Shown here piece by piece: positions 10,514 to 20,798 of a DNA stretch of 64,000 nt. Position 1 is the stretch's first letter. Each line of letters starts with the position of its first letter. The stretch comes from Ichthyophis bannanicus (taxonomy: Eukaryota; Chordata; Amphibia; Gymnophiona; Ichthyophiidae): positions 1,355,111,834-1,355,175,833 of the forward strand of contig CM066033.1 of the NCBI GenBank assembly GCA_033557465.1, given 5' to 3'. The position numbers were made by a program, and so were the translations under genes. The notes beneath the pieces were generated by a model, which saw only the letters and a program-made list of their open reading frames with translations, made no database searches and was not told the origin of the DNA.

Positions 10514-12372
10514 ATGGCAGCCAGCGAGTTTAAAAAGTGTGATCGGTGTAAAAGATTAATGTCTCTCACTGACACACATGACTGCTGTCTCCGCTGCCTC
10601 GGACCCGAAGGTCTGTGGCCTGTGTAGCAAAATGTCCTCGAAGGCACTTAGAAGTAGGCAGCAGCAGCGTGAAAGGATTTTCTCCGAGTCCGCATCCACC
10701 TGGGTCTGGACCTCTTCAGAAGCCACGACGTCTCGGGAGCTATCTGACTCCGAGCATCGTCAGGGGTCTCCTGAGCGGGGGTCTCCCGGAGGAAGAAGAA
10801 ACCTCTGAGAGCTGCGTCGTTGGATGCCTGACCGCCGCCCCGGGTCCTCGGAACAGCCTGCAAAGGTACCTCGCACGGAGCCGGAGACACCGAGAAAGGT
10901 AACTGCTGTTGTCCTCGTTGACTCTCCTCCGGGAGAACCAGCGTCGGGACCCGAGCCAAAGGCTGCAGAGCCTTCTGAGCTTGGTCTCAGAATGGCGGCC
11001 TTGGAGCACAGCATGTCTGCCTTCATGGAGCAGCAGCGGGCGCTGATGGCCGGTCTCACCAGTCCATCCGCCCCGACCACTGGGACCTCAACGTCCAAGT
11101 CGACTCTGGAGTCCAAGCCAATCCTCGAGACTCTTCGAGCTCAAGTTCATCATTGGCCGAGGTCTCCCTCTATCTCCCGTTCGGGACCGAGGTCGTCGAC
11201 GCCAGTGCCCTCGGCGTCGGGGCGATGGAGAACGAAGCCCTCACGGCCGGAGCCCATCGATTCCTCCTCGGAGGGCTCGGCATGGGAAATGTTAGACAAA
11301 GAGTCCCCAGACACCCACCAGACCCGGTGTGTCCCATCGGACTCGCCGGGGTCTGAGCCTTGGAGAAGGTCCCCCTTGAGGATACCCGGTTCTCGGACTT
11401 CGTCAGGGACATGCCCAAGGCTTTGGCATTCCTAGCGGACACCGAGGAGGTGCCTCGAGCTGAGGAGCTCGAAGCCCTCCAGGATGACTTTCCCCCTCGG
11501 AAAGCCCTTACGGTACCGGTTCCTCCGATGTTGGAACGGCTGATGCTCCGCATGTGGGAGTCACCGGCCTCGATGCTGGTTCTCAGCAAGCAGGTCAATT
11601 CCATCTATTGAGTCCACAAGAGCCCTGGCATCCAAAAGGCACAGCTGCCACACAACTCCATGGTTGTGGAATCGGCCATGCAGAGGCTCAAGAGCCAAAA
11701 AAGTACTCCTTGGTGCCCCCTGGCAGGGAGGCCCGGAACCTGGATGCCCTCAGCAGAAAGTGCTACCAGGGCTCGATGCTATCATGCCGTGTCCAAACAT
11801 ACCAGCTGTACATGGGCATGTACTTGCGGGACCTGGCAAAAGAGATTGCCGGGTTCTCAGCTGGCCTCTCTGAGAAACCCTTGCAGTGCTTCAAGAACTT
11901 GTCCACTGGGATTCGGGAGTGCTCAAAGTTTATGTCTCGAACAGCCTATGACGGCTTCGAAGCTTCGGCTCGGGTAGCCGCAGCCAGCATCGGTGCCCGA
12001 AGCCAGGCGTGGCTAATGTTATCGGACCTAGAGCCATGGGTTCAGGACAAGTTTGTTGATGTCCCTTGCTGAGGTGACAACCTTTTTGGCAAACCCATGA
12101 CTGAGAAGGCTGCTGAAATCGAGTCTGAGTACTTGACCCAGACAAGACTCTCCAAGAAGACTTCTGCCCCTTCTAAAAAGAAAGGCTCAGGTAAAAAGCC
12201 CTTTTTCCCCAGGAAGGGTGCTGCTTACCGCAACTACCCCACTCACCAGGCCTCCCCGGCTCCCCAACAGACCAAGGGACAGGGGCATGGCCCGCGTAAG
12301 CAGAAGACCCCCCAAGCCCCAGGTAATGGCTCCTTCCCAGCCGGTAGGAGGTTTTTGACTGCCACAGCATAG
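10514..12372 (+). pseudogene. DIRS-1 gag-like ORF (broken)
   Basis: ATG 10514 opens with a Cys/His cluster (FKKCDRC, then THDCCLRCLG) that resembles the zinc-binding N-terminus of the intact gag of DIRS-3. A deletion just after CLGP shifts the frame near 10605. Later fragments in several frames keep recognisable gag blocks: SRQQQRERIFSES, VESAMQRLKS-like, CYQGSMLSCRVQTYQLYMGM, TAYDGFEASARVAAASIGAR and DLEPWVQDKF. A TGA at 12070-12072 replaces the residue after VPC, and a lysine-rich tail ends at 12372. Gag packages element RNA; this copy cannot encode it. Confidence 0.75.
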
Positions 12373-12389
12373 TCTCTCTCCAACCAGGG

Positions 12390-14237
12390 ATGAGGCTTTG
12401 CACAGGAGGAAGGCTGATCCTGTACGCCCACAGGTGGCCAGCAATCACCACAGATACCTGGGTCCTACAAAGAGTCCAAAAGGGCTATTTGCTCCACTTC
12501 AACCGGGTACCTCCCTCCTACTTTCCAGGAGAGCCTCTCAGACCCCTTCTACACAGCCTCTTACAGGAGTTGGCCGGTCTTCTAGAGGATCAGGCAGTGG
12601 AGCTGGTGCCCCACAGCCTGCAAGGGCAAGGCTTTTATTCCAGGTATTTTCTGATACCAAAGAGAACAGAAGGCCTCCAGCCCGTCCTCAACCTGCGAAA
12701 CTTAAACAAGTTCCTGGTGAGGGAAAAGTTCAAGATGCTTTACCTTGGAATATTGCTGCCTTACCTCCACCAGGGAGATTGGCTATGCTCCTTAGACCTG
12801 AAGGATGCCTATACACACATCCTCATACATCCAGACCACAGACAATATCTCAGATTTGTAGTGGGAGGAAACCATTTTCAGTACAGAGTACTTCCATTCG
12901 GCCTAGCCTCTGCCCCAGAGTGTTTACCAAGTGTCTGGCGGTAGTGGCAGCCTTCCTCAGGAACCAGGGAATTTTCGTCTTCCCGTACTTGGATGACTGG
13001 CTCATCAGGGCCTTGTTGCCTCAAGAGGCCCAACGGGCCACAGCTTGCACTATCAACATACTGCAGCATCTAGGCTTTGTCATAAATCAAGCAAAGTCCA
13101 CTTTGCTCCCCACTCAAAACTTAGATTTCATAGGAGCAAGGCTAGACACCCTTCAAGTGAAGGCTTACCTGCCAGAGTACAGGGCACAGAGGAACTAGTA
13201 CACCAAATCAGCCCCAAGTCTCAGATATCAGCGAGGCACTTTCTACGCCTTCTAGGACACATGGCCTCCATGGTTCATGTGACCCCAAACGCCCGTCTCC
13301 ACATGAGGACAGCTCAGTGGTGCCTCCAGGATCAGTGGACGCAAGCCACAGGGCAACTCAGAGACAGGATCAGAGTGTCCAAATGACTACTGAAGTTGTT
13401 GACCTGGTGGCTTCAGCTATCCAACCTACTCAAGGGAGTGCCTTTCCAGCCTCCCTCGTACACAAGAGTGCTGACGACAGATGCATCCCTGCTGGGCTGG
13501 GGAGCCCATTGCCAGGACTCATGCACTCAGGGGTTGTGGTCTCCTCAAGAGAAGACGCAACAAATCAACCTCTTAGAGCTTCGAGCGATACGCCTAACTC
13601 TCCGAACCTTCTGTCATGTTCTCTCACATCAGTCTGTCTTCTTGCAGACAATCAGGTGGCTATGTTCTTTGTGAACAAGCAGGGAGGGACGGGGTCCCGT
13701 ATCCTGTGCCAGGAGACACTGGACCTCTGCTCCTTAGCAATCCGACAGGGTATGTCTCTCAAAGCAGTTTACCTGCCAGGTCTGGAGAACTTCCTAGCAG
13801 ACAAACTAAGCAGAGTTCTCCAACCTCACGAGTGGCAGCTGAATCCGGAAGTAGCCCAGCAGATCTTCCACTGCTGGGGGACATCTGTCCATAGATCTCT
13901 TTGCCAGTCCACAGAATCATCAGTTGCCCAACTTTTGCTCCAGACAGCCACACCCCAAAGGATGGCTGCAGATGCTTTTCTAATCTCCTGGTCCTTGGGC
14001 CTCCTGTATGCGTTTCCTCCCACGCCTCTGGTGGCCCGAACCCTATTCAAAATCCTTCGAGACAAGGCCTCTGTCATTCTGGTAGCTCCCAGATGGCCAA
14101 GACAACCTTGGTTCCCGCTTCTCCTCCAGCTGGCAGTGGAAACCCCACTCCCTCTGGGGACGCAGCCCGACCTCCTGTCCCTGGAGCAGGGCTCTATCTT
14201 ACATCCCAAACTCAGGTCCCTCAACCTGATGGCATAA
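12390..14237 (+). pseudogene. DIRS-1 pol: RT, RNase H, methyltransferase-like (broken)
   Basis: The RT shows YFLIPKRTEG, LCSLDLKDAYTHILIHP (motif A), FQYRVLPFGLASAP and FPYLDDWLIRA (catalytic YLDD). RNase H shows LTTDASLLGWGAH, NLLELRAIRLTL, DNQVAMFFVNKQGG and ADKLSR, giving the D-E-D-D set. The distal part (DAFLISWSLGLLYAFPP, VILVAPRWPRQPWFPLL) is where DIRS elements carry a Dam-like methyltransferase-type domain; that name rests on position and family knowledge. A base is missing near 12912 (frame 0 to 2), the frame moves again near 13170, there is a TGA at 13384-13386, and a further shift near 13650. Confidence 0.83.
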
Positions 14238-15289
14238 CTGCTGAGCGGGTGGTGCTGGCTCCTCTCCTCCTGCCTAAGAACGTAGAAGAAGTGTTACTGG
14301 TCTCAAGGAAGCAGTCCACTAGGACAACCTATGCCTTAAAGTGGCGTAGGTTTGAGGTGTGATGTAATCAGCACAATGAAAACCCTTTCTCTTGTCTTGT
14401 ACCAGTGGTGTTGCAATACCTGCTTAACCTCTCAGAATTAGGCCTCAAGTCTAACTCTGTCAGGGTCCACCTGTGTGTTTTTTCAGCACACCACTCTCCA
14501 GTGGAAGGACAACCTCTTTCGGTTCACCCCTTGGTGTCCAGATTCCTCAGAGGTCTACTTCTACTAAAATCCCCGGTTCATCCTCTGGCAACCGAGTGGG
14601 ATTTGAATGTGGTCTTGCAACAGCTTACTTGCCCACCTTTTGAGCCGATGTCCGCTTGCCATCTGCGCTTCCTCTCCTGGAAGGTGCTCTTCCTGGTGGC
14701 ACTCACATCTGCCAGACAAGTGAGTGAACTACAAGCCCTTGTTTCAGAAAGATCGTACACACGGTTTTATAGAAACAGGGTGGTCCTTCGCACCCACTCC
14801 AAGTTCCTTCCAAAAGTGGTCTCTCTGTTCCACCTCACCCAGGAGGTGGTTCTTCCAACATTCTTTCCCAGACCGCATGCTAGCCGGGCAGAGGCAGTTC
14901 TGCATACCCTTGATTTTAAAAGGGCATTAGCCTTCTACCTGGAGCGTACGCGGGGATATCGAAGGGCTACTCAGCTCTTTGTCTCTTATGACCCCAGTAA
15001 GCTGGGGCTACCTGTCTCCAAGCGCACGTTGTCCACATGGGTGGCAGACTGCATTGCCTGGGCATATAGGGCGGCCGACCTCCCATTGCAAGGTCGAGTC
15101 ACGGCCCACCGTGTCAGGGCTAAGGCCGCATCAGTGGCTCACTTCCGCTCTGTTCTGCTGGCAGATATCTGCCAGGCCGCCACCTGGTCTTCAAGCCAGA
15201 CTTTTGAAACCCATTACTGCTTGGATAGAGAGTCCCGATGGGACAGTGCTTTTGGCCAGGCGGTACTCCGTAACTTACTTGAGGTTTAA
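14238..15289 (+). pseudogene. DIRS-1 tyrosine recombinase (one in-frame stop)
   Basis: The N-terminal core-binding segment VSRKQSTRTTYALKWRRFEV is followed by TGA at 14360-14362, where DIRS-2 has Trp. From 14405 the catalytic domain is open for 294 residues: TSARQVSELQAL (first Arg region), TAHRVRAKAASVAH (H-x-x-R), CQAATWSS and FETHYCLD with the nucleophile Tyr. All canonical catalytic residues are therefore present downstream of the stop. This class of enzyme inserts a circular DNA intermediate. Confidence 0.83.
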
Positions 15290-15430
15290 GCAACTCCTAC
15301 CCTTCGGCCCTCTGGTGTCAGGCTACCAGGGGTGTTGTGTCTCCGCTGAATTCCTATCACAGCTGCTGCGGCTCTTCTAGAGGGAGCCATTTTTCAGCTA
15401 GGGGTTCTCGGTAGCCTATAGCTACGTAGT

Positions 15431-15528
15431 CCCATATGTGAGGACTGACTTTCTGCTTGTTCCTGGAGAAAGCGTAGTTACTCACCTGTAACAAGTGTTC
15501 TCCAGGGACAGCAGGAATCAGTCCTCAC
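15431..15528 (+). repeat. DIRS-1 internal complementary region (ICR)
   Basis: The left half (CCCATATGTGAGGACTGAC...CCTGGAGAA) is the complement of the element's left terminus. The right half (AGCGTAGTTACTCACC...CAGTCCTCAC) is the complement of its right terminus. Abutted outer ends of this kind are the DIRS hallmark thought to template restoration of the termini through a circle. Confidence 0.83.
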
Positions 15529-15609
15529 GACCCTCCCTCCTCCCCTGGAGTTGCAGTCCTATTATTGATTTTTATTCATTTTGCTGTCTTTTTAGCTATG
15601 TCATTTGAC

Positions 15610-15792
15610 TGAGCAAGATAGCACCCTTGGGCGGGAAGGGGACCACACATGCGCAATGCAATCCCAAAGGCTTTCTTGGAAAGCTGGGGAATAGCTGCAC
15701 ACGAGGGCTCTGTCGGCGCCGATGTCACCCATATGTGAGGACTGATTCCTGCTGTCCCTGGAGAACACCTGTTACAGGTGATTAACTACACT
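15610..15792 (-). repeat. DIRS-1 right inverted terminal repeat with right-end extension
   Basis: 15610-15765 pairs with the left repeat. The remaining 27 bases (ACACCTGTTACAGGTG...) have no match in the left repeat but are complementary to the right half of the ICR, as expected of a DIRS right end. Confidence 0.83.
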
Positions 15793-16404
15793 TTCAATAC
15801 ATGGTGGGGGAGAAGGGGCTACTGTAGATAGATCCTCCATGTCACCTGCAGATATGCCCACAAACATCCGCTAACCCACATTACATATGGACATTTTCTT
15901 TACTTCTAGCAGCCTTCAATCCTTAATACATACATTCTGACTCATCACTTGCATAAGTTATAGCAGCAATGTTGCTGCCATCATTTCTTATAGATGTTAT
16001 TTTAGCACTTTAAAAATCAAATGTATGTATTTGGAAAAATAGGGAAACCTTTGCTGGAATATGCTTTCTTCTTTATGATTTAGCACTTCAATGAAAATGT
16101 TAACTATTGTCTCCCATTTTTAAACAGTAGCTTAAACTTCTTCATGCAAAAGATGGATTTTTTTTTGAAAGGCCAGTGGCTCATTTCTTAGTAGGGATTA
16201 TTGTAAAATGCATTTAGCAGGGCTGTCCCAAGCCATAAATGTGCCCTGTGTGACTTGAAAACCTGGCGCCCCACCCCAATAACATCAGACTTTTGTCATT
16301 TGCCCTATTCCCCCCTGCTCAGCATAGCCTTTCTGCCTCTGCCCCCCATGTCTAGCATCTCCCCGTCTTATCTCACCTCCCCATTTCTGGCTAGGTCCCC
16401 CTCC

Positions 16405-16690
16405 CCCACGTTGCCTTCCCTTGCCTCGCTGCCATTTTTCTTGTTCCTACAGTGGCGGCAGCAGACCTCCAATTAAAATAAAATGTGGGCCTTTCTGACT
16501 CTGCGCTTGCATGGCTGGTCTGATCCGTCCCTTCTCTGACATGTGCTCACATCAGAGGAGGGAGGAACCAGACCAGCCATGCAAGCAGAGAGTCGGAAAG
16601 GTCCGCATTTTTTATTTTTAATTGGAGGTCCACTGCCAAAGGGAACAGGAAAAGCGGTGGCGGGGCAAGGGCAGGCTGGGCAGGCAGCGA
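16405..16690. repeat. Long imperfect inverted repeat (foldback)
   Basis: The left arm (16456-16540: AGACCTCCAATTAAAATAAA ... GCATGGCTGGTCTG) pairs with the right arm (16553-16638: CAGACCAGCCATGC ... TTTTTAATTGGAGGTCC). Pairing continues outward between about 16410-16450 and 16640-16690. The spacer is about a dozen bases. It could extrude as a cruciform, and is likely an old transposon or an inverted duplication. Confidence 0.6.
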
Positions 16691-17136
16691 AGGGGAAAGC
16701 TGAGGCTGGCAGTCTGCAACCCTAGACGCGCCCCTTGCGCCCTGTGTGGCTACACGGCTCGCACAGGCCTAGGTACGGTGCAGGCATTTTAGCTCTACAT
16801 TGCCTAATACATCAATTATACCATCTCTCTCAGACTTAAGGTGTATGTAATTTTCATGTCAGAAAAATTTCTATTATGTCACTCATGCAGTCTCACCTTA
16901 CACACACACTGTTCACTTATTTTCTTGACCATATAGCACGTATTCATGGAACTGTGACATAGGACTGCATAGATATCTAAAGACACATACAGTACTGGCT
17001 TTCTTCACTACTATCTTTTCAATTGCTCTGGGGCTTACCCAGACTGACTGCTTACAGAACTGATTATATTTCACATTCAACTTAGCTTCACACCTATGGG
17101 CAATGGAAAATTCATATCATTTTCTTTATACATTAA

Positions 17137-17293
17137 GGGGCATGTTTACTAAAGAATGCTATTTGCGCCGCGTCCCGTTATCGTGCGGTAAGGTACATTA
17201 CTGCGCGTTAAAGCACCATTATCACGCAGTAATGTACCTTACCGTGCGATAACGGGACGCGGCGCAAATAGCGTTCTTTAGTAAACATGCCCC
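17137..17293. repeat. Palindromic MITE-like hairpin, TAA flanks
   Basis: Begins GGGGCATGTTTACTAAAG and ends CTTTAGTAAACATGCCCC. The two halves are almost perfectly complementary throughout, with TTTGCGCCGCGTCCCGTTAT in one arm. TAA flanks both ends, which fits the 3-bp TWA target preference of PIF/Harbinger transposons. That assignment is an inference. A half copy lies at 39779-39856. Confidence 0.6.
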
Positions 17294-18430
17294 TAAGGAT
17301 GTACATTTGTTAGTATGCCTCAGAAAAATTCGTGCATATAAAATCAATTTAACACGTTAACCTATGCAGTAATACATGCAAAGTCAATTTGTGGAAGCTA
17401 AAAATAATTAACATGAATGTGTGAGGAAAAAAAAACAAAAAATATGAAAATGAACTAAGTTTTTCCCTGTGCACATTCATATTATACGTAGCACTAAATG
17501 CAAGGCTGGCACAACCATTAGGCAAACTAGTTGGTCGCCTAGGGCGGCAGCTTCTGGGATGCAGCTAAGAGCAGGGCATTCAAAGCTAAACCATAGATTC
17601 TGACAGCCAGGAAGGCATAAAACTTAGTTTGCCTAGGGTGCCAATACCTTGAACCAACTCTGGGGCCGGCCCTGACTAAATAGGTTGTACAGTGGCTGAA
17701 TAGATACCCAAGACAAGAATAAGGTATTTGCAGAACAAATCAGAAACTGAACAAAACATTTAAACTTGCTGCCTGCACTGTACCAGTTCATGGGATGGTG
17801 AGTGAGGTAGGGCATGATCATGTTTCTCCTTCCCTTTACATACGCTGTGCATACTGAAAGGGTGGTTGCTGCGGTTGTGGCTGCTGTGCAGCCAAAGGCT
17901 AGCATTTCATTTAGCTGGAAGAGACAAGAAAACAGCATGAGAAGTAACCGCACTTAAGAAGTGCAGTTGGGCATCTTCAACACAATGGCCTAATACTGAA
18001 AAGCACGTAAAAGTCTGCAATGAGTGTCATCAGCATAACTGTGGGGATGTTTTTAGTTGCTGTAACTTACACATACAACCTTTGGCTGTATAAGTCGCTG
18101 TATGGCTAAAGTTATTCATTTTAAATTAGTTAGGATTCAAAGTGCTCTAAGATGGGGCTAAAAGTTATACAGAGAGGTTCAAAATTCAGCCGTTCTTCAT
18201 CTAACATATGCATTCAAGGCTTTACTGCAGAAAATGTAGTAAAAGCTTTAAGAGGATAACTTAATTATCTGGTTAAAGTTATCGTGCCATTTTCAGCGTT
18301 TACACTTGAACATATTGCTCTACTGAAAATCCACATAACTTACAACAGATAACTAGGCATTCTATTCCTAGGTGTTTATAACTTGAAAATTTAGCTCTTT
18401 ATTATCCAGCTAATTATAGATTTGTAGAAG

Positions 18431-18562
18431 GTACTTTGTCACTTTACCCTCCATTGCCTCGGAAGAAAAGGCTGGCAATCTACTTCCGGTGATACATTGC
18501 CAAGAAAACCCAGAGGTAGCTTGGTCACTAGGAGTCAACACTGACTTGATGGCACTAAAAAA
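18431..18562 (+). mobile_element. SINE 3' part with RTE-type tail
   Basis: Contains the CORE-like block CCTCCATTGCCTCGGAAG, then CTACTTCCGGTGATACATTGCC, and a 3' end GTCACTAGGAGTCAACACTG followed by ACTTGATGGCAC. The ends resemble RTE/BovB-type 3' tails. The tRNA-like head is missing. The same family recurs, more complete, at 25016. DIRS-2 starts 57 bases downstream. Confidence 0.6.
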
Positions 18563-18618
18563 CAAAAAGAAGGTACAAAAACATCATTGTTTTTTGGTGT
18601 TTCTTGCCAGAGCTCCCA

Positions 18619-18772
18619 ATCTCCAGGAACAAGAAGGAATAAGTCCTCACTTATGGGTACGTCGGAACCGACAGAGCCTGCGCGGGAAAGCTTCCCAGAA
18701 AGGAAGCTTTTGGGGCCTCCCACTGCACATGCGCGCTGCCTTCCCGCCTTCCTGACCAGCTCTCCTCAGTTT
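18619..18772 (+). repeat. DIRS-2 left inverted terminal repeat
   Basis: ATCTCCAGGAACAAGAAGG ... CTGACCAGCTCTCCTCAGTT pairs with 24757-24916. Contains CACTTATGGGTACGTCGG and GCACATGCGCGCTGCC. Confidence 0.88.
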
Positions 18773-18979
18773 CTCTTTTTCCGCGGAGCCAGCAGGTCGT
18801 GTTCCTGTCACCGCTGAAGAAATTCTTGTTTTAGTTTGTTTCTTTAGACCGCGTACCTGCCTTCCCCATACCGAAACCGGTACCGCCGGTCTCTCATTCT
18901 TTCTTTCAAAAAAAAAAATCTTTATTTTTGCACAACTTGGTGACTTCGGTTAGGCCTCAGGCCTACACAAATTCTCCTC

Positions 18980-20798
18980 ATGGAGAAACCAGCCCCTGGT
19001 TTCAAGAAGTGTACCAAGTGTAGTGCTGTTATTTCTGTCACAGACACCCATGACTGGTGTCTTAAATGTTTGGGACCTGACCACTCCATTCCGGACTGCC
19101 CATCCTGCTCCCAGATGTCTAAACGTGGTTTGCAGAACCGGGCCAACAAATTCCATGTGCTGTTTGCTTCAGATAATCCAGCATCACAGTCATCCAGGTC
19201 TTCCTCTCCGGATGGATCTTAGGTAACCAAACCTTCTTCGGGCAGGTCCTCAAAGAGCAAATCTCCTTCAAAGCATCGAGAGGCTCTCACTTTTGAATCT
19301 GAGGATCCTGCCCCAGCCAAACAACCCCGGCGGGAAGCTCTGCCTTCCAAAGCTCCATCTATGGGGTTACAGGTTGACATCGATGGCACGGCCTCGACCG
19401 ATCACCTGTTAGACTGCTCTGGGGTACCGGCCCATACCGGTACCGACATCCAGGCAGCATCAGTGGCGTCTATGAGCAATACTGTTCAGACCATGCAGCA
19501 GGCCATGCTGGCTTTCATTAAAGCTGCGACGCCCTCGGTACCGCATCCAGCGGGTCCGGTTCCGGTATCGTTTCCCATATCGGAACCGAGACCATCGTCT
19601 TCCAAACGCAGATCGGTTCCGCATGCCGGATCCGGGTTTTCACCCGATACCGATCCCATACCCGGTACGCCCGATGTCGATACCGAACGGTATGCGTATC
19701 GTGCGTTGGAAGCAAATAGAGGATACTCTGATTCTTCTGAGGATTTTGACTCCTCTGATGACTCTGATGAGCTGTCTCTAGTTCTTCCTGAAGACCCTTC
19801 TTCCCCAAAGAGGAGAATGTCTCCACCAGAGGATTTGTCCTTTCAAGACTTCATTATAGAACTAGCTAAAGGACTTTCTATTACCACATCCTCTGAAAAA
19901 GAACCTAGATCAAAGAAACTGGATATTTTAGGATACCCTAAGGTTCCTAAAGAGGCAGTCACCCTGCCTATCCATGAAATCCTTCAAGAACACTTGATGG
20001 ACTTATGGGAGGCTCCTCTAACGTTGTCTCCTTATTCTCATAGGTTGGACACCATGTACCGGGTCCCTCCTTCTCCTGGTTTTCAAAAGACTCAGTTGCC
20101 TCACCATTCCATTGTGGTGAAGTCTGCGCTGAAAAAGATTGAGTACCAAAAGGCACTCTTCTACCCCTCCAGGGCGAGAATGTAAGACCCTAGACTCTTT
20201 TGGTAGGAAAATCTTCCAGGCTAGTATGCTTATAGCCAGGATTAATTCATACAGTCTGTATATGGGCATGTTTCTCAGGGAGCTTGCCCTAAAGGTACGG
20301 CATTTTGCCCCCTTTATCCCTGAGGATAAAAAGGAGGAGTTCATTTCTATAGTGAAACAGCTTCTAGATGTTTCTAAGTTCTCCAACAGAGCAGCCTTTG
20401 ATTCCTTTGAAGGTGCCAGTAGAGCTTCGGGCATTGCCATTGCAGCCCGACGACTTGCTTGGCTCCAGGCCTCTGACCTAGAACCCTGGGTCCTGGATGG
20501 CTTACGGAATCTGCCCTGTACAGGTGAGAACTTATTTGGTAAAGACTGGCAAATTAAAGCCACTCAAATGGACGCAGAAAATGCTACCTTAGATAGACTT
20601 TCTAAGTCTACCTCTACTCCTGCCAAGAAAAAGTCTTTCAAGAGGCCTTACTACAAGAAGGCCAGATTTTCCACAAATATTGGCCAACAATCTTCTCAGC
20701 CTCGCTTTGCTGCTAAACGTCAGCAGCCTAAACAGGCAAGGTCAAAGCCTGCAGTGTCTGCCACTCCTCAGCAGGCTCAACCCCCTCAGGGGTTTTGA
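18980..20798 (+). pseudogene. DIRS-2 gag (one stop, one frameshift)
   Basis: The N-terminus has FKKCTKC, THDWCLKCLGPDH and CPSC, a cysteine/histidine cluster of two probable zinc sites. A TAG at 19220-19222 replaces the Gln present in DIRS-3. The frame then runs on through the conserved SPPEDLSFQDFI, EAVTLPIHEILQE and PSPGFQKTQLPHHSIVV blocks. A single-base shift near 20150-20160 moves it into the frame ending at 20798: RECKTLDSFGRKIFQASML, RAAFDSFEGASRASGIAI and a basic C-terminus. It packages element RNA when intact. Confidence 0.78.

Larger units (their letters stand above)
10106..15792 (+). mobile_element. DIRS-1: DIRS-type tyrosine-recombinase retrotransposon (decayed)
   Basis: About 5.7 kb. 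Plan: left inverted terminal repeat, gag, pol (RT/RNase H/methyltransferase-like), tyrosine recombinase, internal complementary region, right inverted terminal repeat. DIRS elements use a tyrosine recombinase rather than a DDE integrase and insert without target duplication. All three coding regions carry stops or frameshifts. Its termini and gag start match the fifth copy at 63479, so they are one subfamily, distinct from DIRS-2/3. Ends were set from the ICR, which abuts complements of both termini. Confidence 0.88.
15793..18430. other. Intron sequence, no gene; two foldback repeats inside
   Basis: Mostly AT-rich. It includes the foldback at 16405-16690, the hairpin at 17137-17293, and a degenerate repeat at about 17500-17680 (ggtcgcctagggcggcagc ... 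ggggccggccctga). Open frames are short, and those at 16255-16725 fall within the foldback. Confidence 0.45.

Noticed and set aside
10106..15792. Endogenous retrovirus with LTRs
   Set aside because: The termini are inverted rather than direct, there is a tyrosine recombinase and no integrase, protease or envelope, and an internal complementary region is present.
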